From the NCBI GenBank assembly GCA_007127625.1, contig SKYZ01000004.1, positions 1 through 9,138 on the forward strand: a stretch of 9,138 bases of DNA. The letters are read 5' to 3'. This stretch comes from Aquisalimonas sp. (lineage in GTDB: Bacteria > Pseudomonadota > Gammaproteobacteria > Nitrococcales > Aquisalimonadaceae). The notes under the pieces were generated by a model, which saw only the letters and a list, made by a program, of their open reading frames with translations, was not told the DNA's origin and did not search any database. Shown here piece after piece: positions 6,292 to 9,138 of the stretch; the first letter of the stretch is position 1, and each line of letters begins with the position of its first letter. A program made the translations under genes and the position numbers.

Positions 6292-7380
6292 TCAGCGCGT
6301 ATCCGCTGGCTCGCCCTGCGGCAGGCCCTCGGCCTCCTCGAACTGCGCACGTATACGCGGCAGATACTGGGCATACTCACGCTGCACGAAGGCGACCAGC
6401 CCCTCCCGCACCCGACAGCGAAGATCCCAGGTGGAGGATGAATCAGCGGCGCTCATGAGGAAGCGGACCTGCACCGCCTGGCTGGACGAATCCGTCACCT
6501 GCACGGTGCTGGTCTCGCCATCCCACTCCGGGGACTCCTGCAGCAGGCGGATGAACTCCTCGCGCAGCGGCGCCATGGGCATGCGATAGTCCACCCAGAG
6601 GAACACCGGCCCGCAGAGATTGTTGGAATTGCGCGTCCAGTTCTGGAATGGATTCTCGATGAACCACTGCAACGGCACCACCAGGCGCCGCAAGTCCCAC
6701 ACCCGCAGCACCACGTAGGTGCTGGTCACCTCCTCCACCCAGCACCACTCGCCCTGCACGAACAGCACATCGTCGATGCGGAAGGGCTGAGTCAGGGCGA
6801 TCTGCATGCCGGCAAGGAGGTTGGTCAGCACCGGTCGCGCGGCAAAACCGAGAATGATGCCGCCGATCCCCGCCGACGCGAGCAGGCTTGTGCCCAGCTG
6901 CTGGACCGGTGGGAAGGTCATCAGCGCCGCGGCGAAGCCGACAATGACAATGAGGATGTTCAACCCGCGGGTAATGAACCGGGTCTGGGTCTCGATCTTG
7001 CGGGCCTGGCGACTCTGGTCGGGCAGCGGCGGATTCAGGTGGACAATCACCTCGCCGATGGCCGCCGAGCAGCGCACCGCCGCCCACGTCAGGGCCACGA
7101 TGAGCAACAGCGTGATCACATGCCGCGTTGCCGCAACCAGCGGCAGATCCGCAGACGCCTGCTGCCAGACCACCTGGAGGGCCAGAAGACAGAACACCGC
7201 TCCCACCGCGCGTGCAGCGTTGTCCAGGAAAAGCCGCGCCGTGTGCTCCGGCTTCAGCAGGCGGCGCAACCCAGCCAGGATGACGCGATAGGCCCCGAGA
7301 ACCACCACCACCGCCATGGCCGAGGCCATGGCCACCACCAGCCAGGCCTGCAACACATCCTCGACGGTTTCCACCTCCAT
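6292..7380 (-). CDS. MscS-like mechanosensitive ion channel
   Basis: This is a 362-residue channel of the MscS superfamily, which opens under membrane tension and releases solutes on hypo-osmotic shock. Hydrophobic helices lie at about 12-40, 58-72, 85-108 and 138-155, followed by the pore-lining helix within 163-195. That helix has the small-residue pattern SLLASAGIGGIILGFAARP and continues into TNLLAGMQIALTQPFRIDD. The cytoplasmic beta domain follows (about 200-250, with YVVLRVWDLRRLVVP and ENPFQNWTR), then a C-terminal alpha/beta domain to about 345 and a short charged tail. With four or five helices before the beta domain it is larger than E. coli MscS (three helices, about 286 residues). 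The beta domain reads VQGEWCWVEEV, with Cys-Trp where relatives usually have Gly and a charged residue. The start at 7380 has GGAG eight bases upstream. It is first of three minus-strand genes and divergent from the MFS gene, 148 bp away. Gating was not inferable; other ions or small solutes are possible. Confidence 0.92.
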   Translation of the reverse strand: MEVETVEDVLQAWLVVAMASAMAVVVVLGAYRVILAGLRRLLKPEHTARLFLDNAARAVGAVFCLLALQVVWQQASADLPLVAATRHVITLLLIVALTWAAVRCSAAIGEVIVHLNPPLPDQSRQARKIETQTRFITRGLNILIVIVGFAAALMTFPPVQQLGTSLLASAGIGGIILGFAARPVLTNLLAGMQIALTQPFRIDDVLFVQGEWCWVEEVTSTYVVLRVWDLRRLVVPLQWFIENPFQNWTRNSNNLCGPVFLWVDYRMPMAPLREEFIRLLQESPEWDGETSTVQVTDSSSQAVQVRFLMSAADSSSTWDLRCRVREGLVAFVQREYAQYLPRIRAQFEEAEGLPQGEPADTR

Positions 7381-7516
7381 TGCACCTACTCCAGGACACG
7401 AATGGTGCCCAGCTTACGCAAACCGGCACAGGCAACGCCATTGTCACGACACTTGCGGATGCACCTCCGCTGACCGACACTCAACCGCTGCCTTCGGCCT
7501 CGACTCCGGGCCATGC

Positions 7517-7525
7517 AGGAGGAGG
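7517..7525 (+). promoter_or_regulatory. Strong ribosome binding site for the MFS gene
   Basis: The bases AGGAGGAGG lie three bases before the ATG at 7529, so an AGGAGG core is placed at a six-base spacing. It is the best Shine-Dalgarno match in the window and decides the MFS start against upstream in-frame ATG codons. Confidence 0.85.
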
Positions 7526-7528
7526 CCC

Positions 7529-8824
7529 ATGCGCCAATTTCTGGTTTCGATTACCGCACTGCTGGCATCCATGGCCATCCTGCTCCTTGGTGGCGGACTC
7601 ATGGGCAGCCTGCTGAGCATCCGGCTGAATTTCGAGGCCATTGATCCGTTGATCAAGGGGCTGGTCCTTTCCGCCTATTACGTGGGCCTGGTTGCCGGCT
7701 CGCTGCAGGCCGGACGGATCATCCGCCGGGCCGGGCATATCCGCGCGTTCGCCATCTTTGCAGCTCTATGCACCGCCGCCATTCTCCTCCAAGGACTGTA
7801 CGTCCTGCCCCCCGCCTGGTTCCTTCTGCGGGTGGTGATCGGTTTCAGTACCGCGGGCATCTACATGGTCGTGGAGAGCTGGCTCAACGAGCGCGCTGAT
7901 ACCGCATCCCGCGGGCGCGTGTTCTCGCTCTACCAGATCATTTCCTATGTGGCCCTGGGCGCCGGGCAGTTCCTGCTGCACCTGGGTGATCCGGCGGGTG
8001 CGGAGCTGTTCATGGTCGTCGGCCTGCTGTTCGCACTGTGCCTGGTGCCAGTCGCCCTGAGTCAGGCCAGCAACCCACCGGAGCCGACACCGCACGTGCC
8101 CATGGCGCTGCGCCGGACGCTTGTCGGTGCACCCCTGGCGGCATGGACCTGTCTTGCGTCGGGCCTCAGCAGCGGCGCCGTGTTCACGCTGACGCCAGTG
8201 TTCGCATTGCGTCTGGGACTGGACGTGGGGGGCGTGGCCACGCTCATGGCCAGCCTGATTCTCGGGGGGGTGGTACTGCAATGGCCGATTGGCAGCCTGT
8301 CCGACCGCTTCGGCAGACGGCCGCTGATCCTGCTCGTTGGCACAGCCAGTGCCGTTCTGGCGGTCGCCATCGCCGTTTTCGGGGGCCAGGTGCCGATGAC
8401 AGCTCTTCTCGTCGCCATTGCCGTGTTCGGAGGTTTCTCGTTCACGTTTTATCCATTGGCCGTCTCGCAGGCCAACGACACGGTGGGCGCGGGCAGCGAT
8501 TTCGTCGCCGTCGCTGCGGCCCTCCTGTTCCTCTGGGGACTGGGCGCCGCCGCCGGGCCAGTTGCCGCTGGCTCTACGATTGCCTGGCTCGGAGGGTCCG
8601 GCCTGTTCTACTACGTGGCGGCGCTGGGACTCGTCACAGGCTTGGCCGCCGGGCTTCAGGGTGCAGATCCTGCGCCCGCGCGCCAACCGTATCGAACAAT
8701 GAGCCGGACCACCGCCGTGATCGTGGAACTGGATCCGCGGGCGCATGAAGAGCAACCGGCCCCGGTGGATCCCGACGGAACCACCGAGTTCCACCCATCG
8801 GTCACACCTCCCCCGCCGCGCTGA
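7529..8824 (+). CDS. MFS transporter, YcaD-like
   Basis: This is a 431-residue inner-membrane carrier of the major facilitator superfamily with about twelve hydrophobic helices between residues 5 and 378. The segment YMVVESWLNERADTASRGR (112-130) between helices 4 and 5 is characteristic of the YcaD-like branch. The MFS loop motif is well kept in the second half as GSLSDRFGRR (255-264) and degenerate in the first half (GSLQAGRIIRRAGH, 57-70). The cytoplasmic tail from 379 on is hydrophilic and ends in a Pro-rich stretch. Substrate is unknown; YcaD itself has no established substrate, and drugs, sugars or metabolites are all possible. The start at 7529 is fixed by a strong AGGAGG (7517-7522), six bases upstream; an open extension to 7316 runs antisense into the channel gene and is not used. 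The gene is divergent from the channel operon and is followed by two tandem hairpins, so it is probably monocistronic. Confidence 0.92.
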   Translation: MRQFLVSITALLASMAILLLGGGLMGSLLSIRLNFEAIDPLIKGLVLSAYYVGLVAGSLQAGRIIRRAGHIRAFAIFAALCTAAILLQGLYVLPPAWFLLRVVIGFSTAGIYMVVESWLNERADTASRGRVFSLYQIISYVALGAGQFLLHLGDPAGAELFMVVGLLFALCLVPVALSQASNPPEPTPHVPMALRRTLVGAPLAAWTCLASGLSSGAVFTLTPVFALRLGLDVGGVATLMASLILGGVVLQWPIGSLSDRFGRRPLILLVGTASAVLAVAIAVFGGQVPMTALLVAIAVFGGFSFTFYPLAVSQANDTVGAGSDFVAVAAALLFLWGLGAAAGPVAAGSTIAWLGGSGLFYYVAALGLVTGLAAGLQGADPAPARQPYRTMSRTTAVIVELDPRAHEEQPAPVDPDGTTEFHPSVTPPPPR

Positions 8825-8866
8825 CACCGAGCAGGACGTTTCGGTGTTCCCGGCGCCCTGCCGGGA
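8824..8866 (+). terminator. Two tandem hairpins at the end of the MFS gene
   Basis: The first hairpin pairs ACACCGA (8824-8830) with TCGGTGT (8841-8847) around a ten-base loop and starts at the last base of the MFS stop codon. The second pairs TCCCGGC (8848-8854) with GCCGGGA (8860-8866) around a five-base loop. Both stems are perfect over seven pairs and directly adjacent. Their position fits transcription termination or 3'-end protection of the MFS message. No T-run follows, so Rho-independent termination is uncertain. Confidence 0.45.
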
Positions 8867-9004
8867 CCCCGCCATTGGCCACTCCCCGTGGCTGCCCAAT
8901 GCCGATCCTGTTGTTTACGTCCATCGGGGTAACCGGCCGTCTCCGCTTCCCCTCCTCCCCGCGACTTCCACCGCGCTGACCGCGAACGAGACACTTGTCC
9001 GTAT

Positions 9005-9033
9005 TTGACAGCGCTGGCCTTAACGTCTACACA
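9005..9033 (+). promoter_or_regulatory. Candidate sigma70 promoter reading out of the window
   Basis: TTGACA (9005-9010) matches the -35 consensus exactly. After a 17-base spacer comes TACACA (9028-9033), which matches three of six positions of the -10 consensus, including the first two. The surrounding sequence is AT-richer than the genes. The element would drive a plus-strand gene starting beyond 9138, through a leader that includes the two terminal hairpins. The weak -10 keeps confidence low. Confidence 0.4.
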
Positions 9034-9080
9034 TAGCTACGTGAATGAGACATATTAGTGATTCGTTTCACTCAAGAACG

Positions 9081-9101
9081 ATCCACAGTATTCCTGTGGA
9101 T
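9081..9101. repeat. Hairpin: 8-bp perfect inverted repeat
   Basis: ATCCACAG (9081-9088) and CTGTGGAT (9094-9101) are exact reverse complements around the five-base loop TATTC. It lies 48 bases after the promoter-like -10 and four bases before the next palindrome. It could be a leader structure, an operator or part of a compound extragenic repeat. Confidence 0.6.
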
Positions 9102-9105
9102 ATCC

Positions 9106-9132
9106 GGTAGCCGGGCGCGTGCCCGGGCTACC
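9106..9132. repeat. GC-rich palindrome resembling a dispersed extragenic repeat
   Basis: GGTAGCC-GGGC (9106-9116) pairs with GCCC-G-GGCTACC (9121-9132) around the loop GCGT, giving eleven base pairs with one bulged G on the right arm. The GTAGCCCGG-type arm with an inverted copy is reminiscent of REP-like palindromes scattered between genes in many gammaproteobacteria. That identity is inferred from one copy. No T-run follows within the window, so an intrinsic terminator is less likely. Confidence 0.55.
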
Positions 9133-9138
9133 ACTGCA

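Larger units (their letters stand above)
8825..9138. other. Non-coding right end of the window
   Basis: No convincing gene is seen in these 314 bases on either strand. In order they hold the tandem hairpins after the MFS stop, about 140 bases with no recognisable element (8867-9004), a promoter-like sequence (9005-9033), a stretch visibly richer in A and T than the rest of the window (about 9020-9100), and two more hairpins (9081-9101 and 9106-9132). The region looks like an intergenic spacer before a gene beyond the window. Confidence 0.6.

Noticed and set aside
7313..7332. Two copies of GCCATGGC four bases apart at the 5' end of the channel gene
   Set aside because: They fall in codons for a repetitive Ala-Met stretch of the first membrane helix and need no further explanation.
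7766..8899. Open frame of 377 codons on the minus strand opposite the MFS gene
   Set aside because: Low-complexity His/Gln/Arg-rich translation, antisense to a strongly supported transporter with a good ribosome binding site.
9041..9071. Weak inverted repeat GTGAA ... TTCAC as a possible operator
   Set aside because: Only five matching bases per arm with a 21-base spacer, too little to separate from chance.
1..9138. CRISPR array, tRNA or rRNA genes, insertion sequences, phage or toxin-antitoxin modules
   Set aside because: I saw no spaced direct repeats, no tRNA-like cloverleaf and no transposase, integrase or toxin motif on either strand.

Overview
The window is 9.1 kb of high-GC DNA with dense genes, short intergenic gaps and strong G/C preference at third codon positions. 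The set of families (HDOD-GGDEF, LemA with an M48 protease, MoxR with a CoxE-like VWA protein, an MscS-type channel, a YcaD-like MFS carrier) suggests a chromosomal segment of a gammaproteobacterium, or a closely related proteobacterium. That placement is inferred from gene content and base composition only. I see no rRNA, tRNA, CRISPR array, transposase, integrase or phage gene.

Layout from left to right. Positions 1-102 are the 3' end of a plus-strand gene with an acidic tail. Facing it on the minus strand is an HDOD-GGDEF signalling protein (154-1674), preceded by a small protein with two CDGSH iron-sulfur motifs (1781-2020). A divergent intergenic region (2021-2207) separates these from a plus-strand pair, lemA (2208-2801) and an HtpX-like membrane metalloprotease (2820-3941). 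That pair converges, with a 17-bp gap, on a minus-strand cluster transcribed as MscS-like channel (7380-6292), MoxR AAA+ ATPase (6241-5315), CoxE-like VWA protein (5314-3959). The last two abut directly, stop codon against start codon. Divergent from the channel gene is a plus-strand MFS transporter (7529-8824). The final 314 bp have no gene. They hold two tandem hairpins just after the MFS stop, a promoter-like TTGACA element reading out of the window, and two further hairpins at the end, one of which resembles a dispersed extragenic palindrome.

How the genes may work together. The centre of the window concerns the cell envelope: LemA and the M48 protease are a recurrent pair linked to membrane-protein quality control, MoxR and VWA proteins form chaperone-like pairs that act on a partner protein, and here the channel gene is promoter-proximal to that pair. 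The sequence supports the idea that the channel and the MoxR/VWA pair are co-expressed. It does not show that the channel is their client. The c-di-GMP protein and the CDGSH protein look like independent housekeeping or signalling genes. Nothing here is clearly a new system. The best leads are the channel-MoxR-VWA operon, an all-G/C perfect hairpin inside the VWA gene, and the palindromes at the right end.
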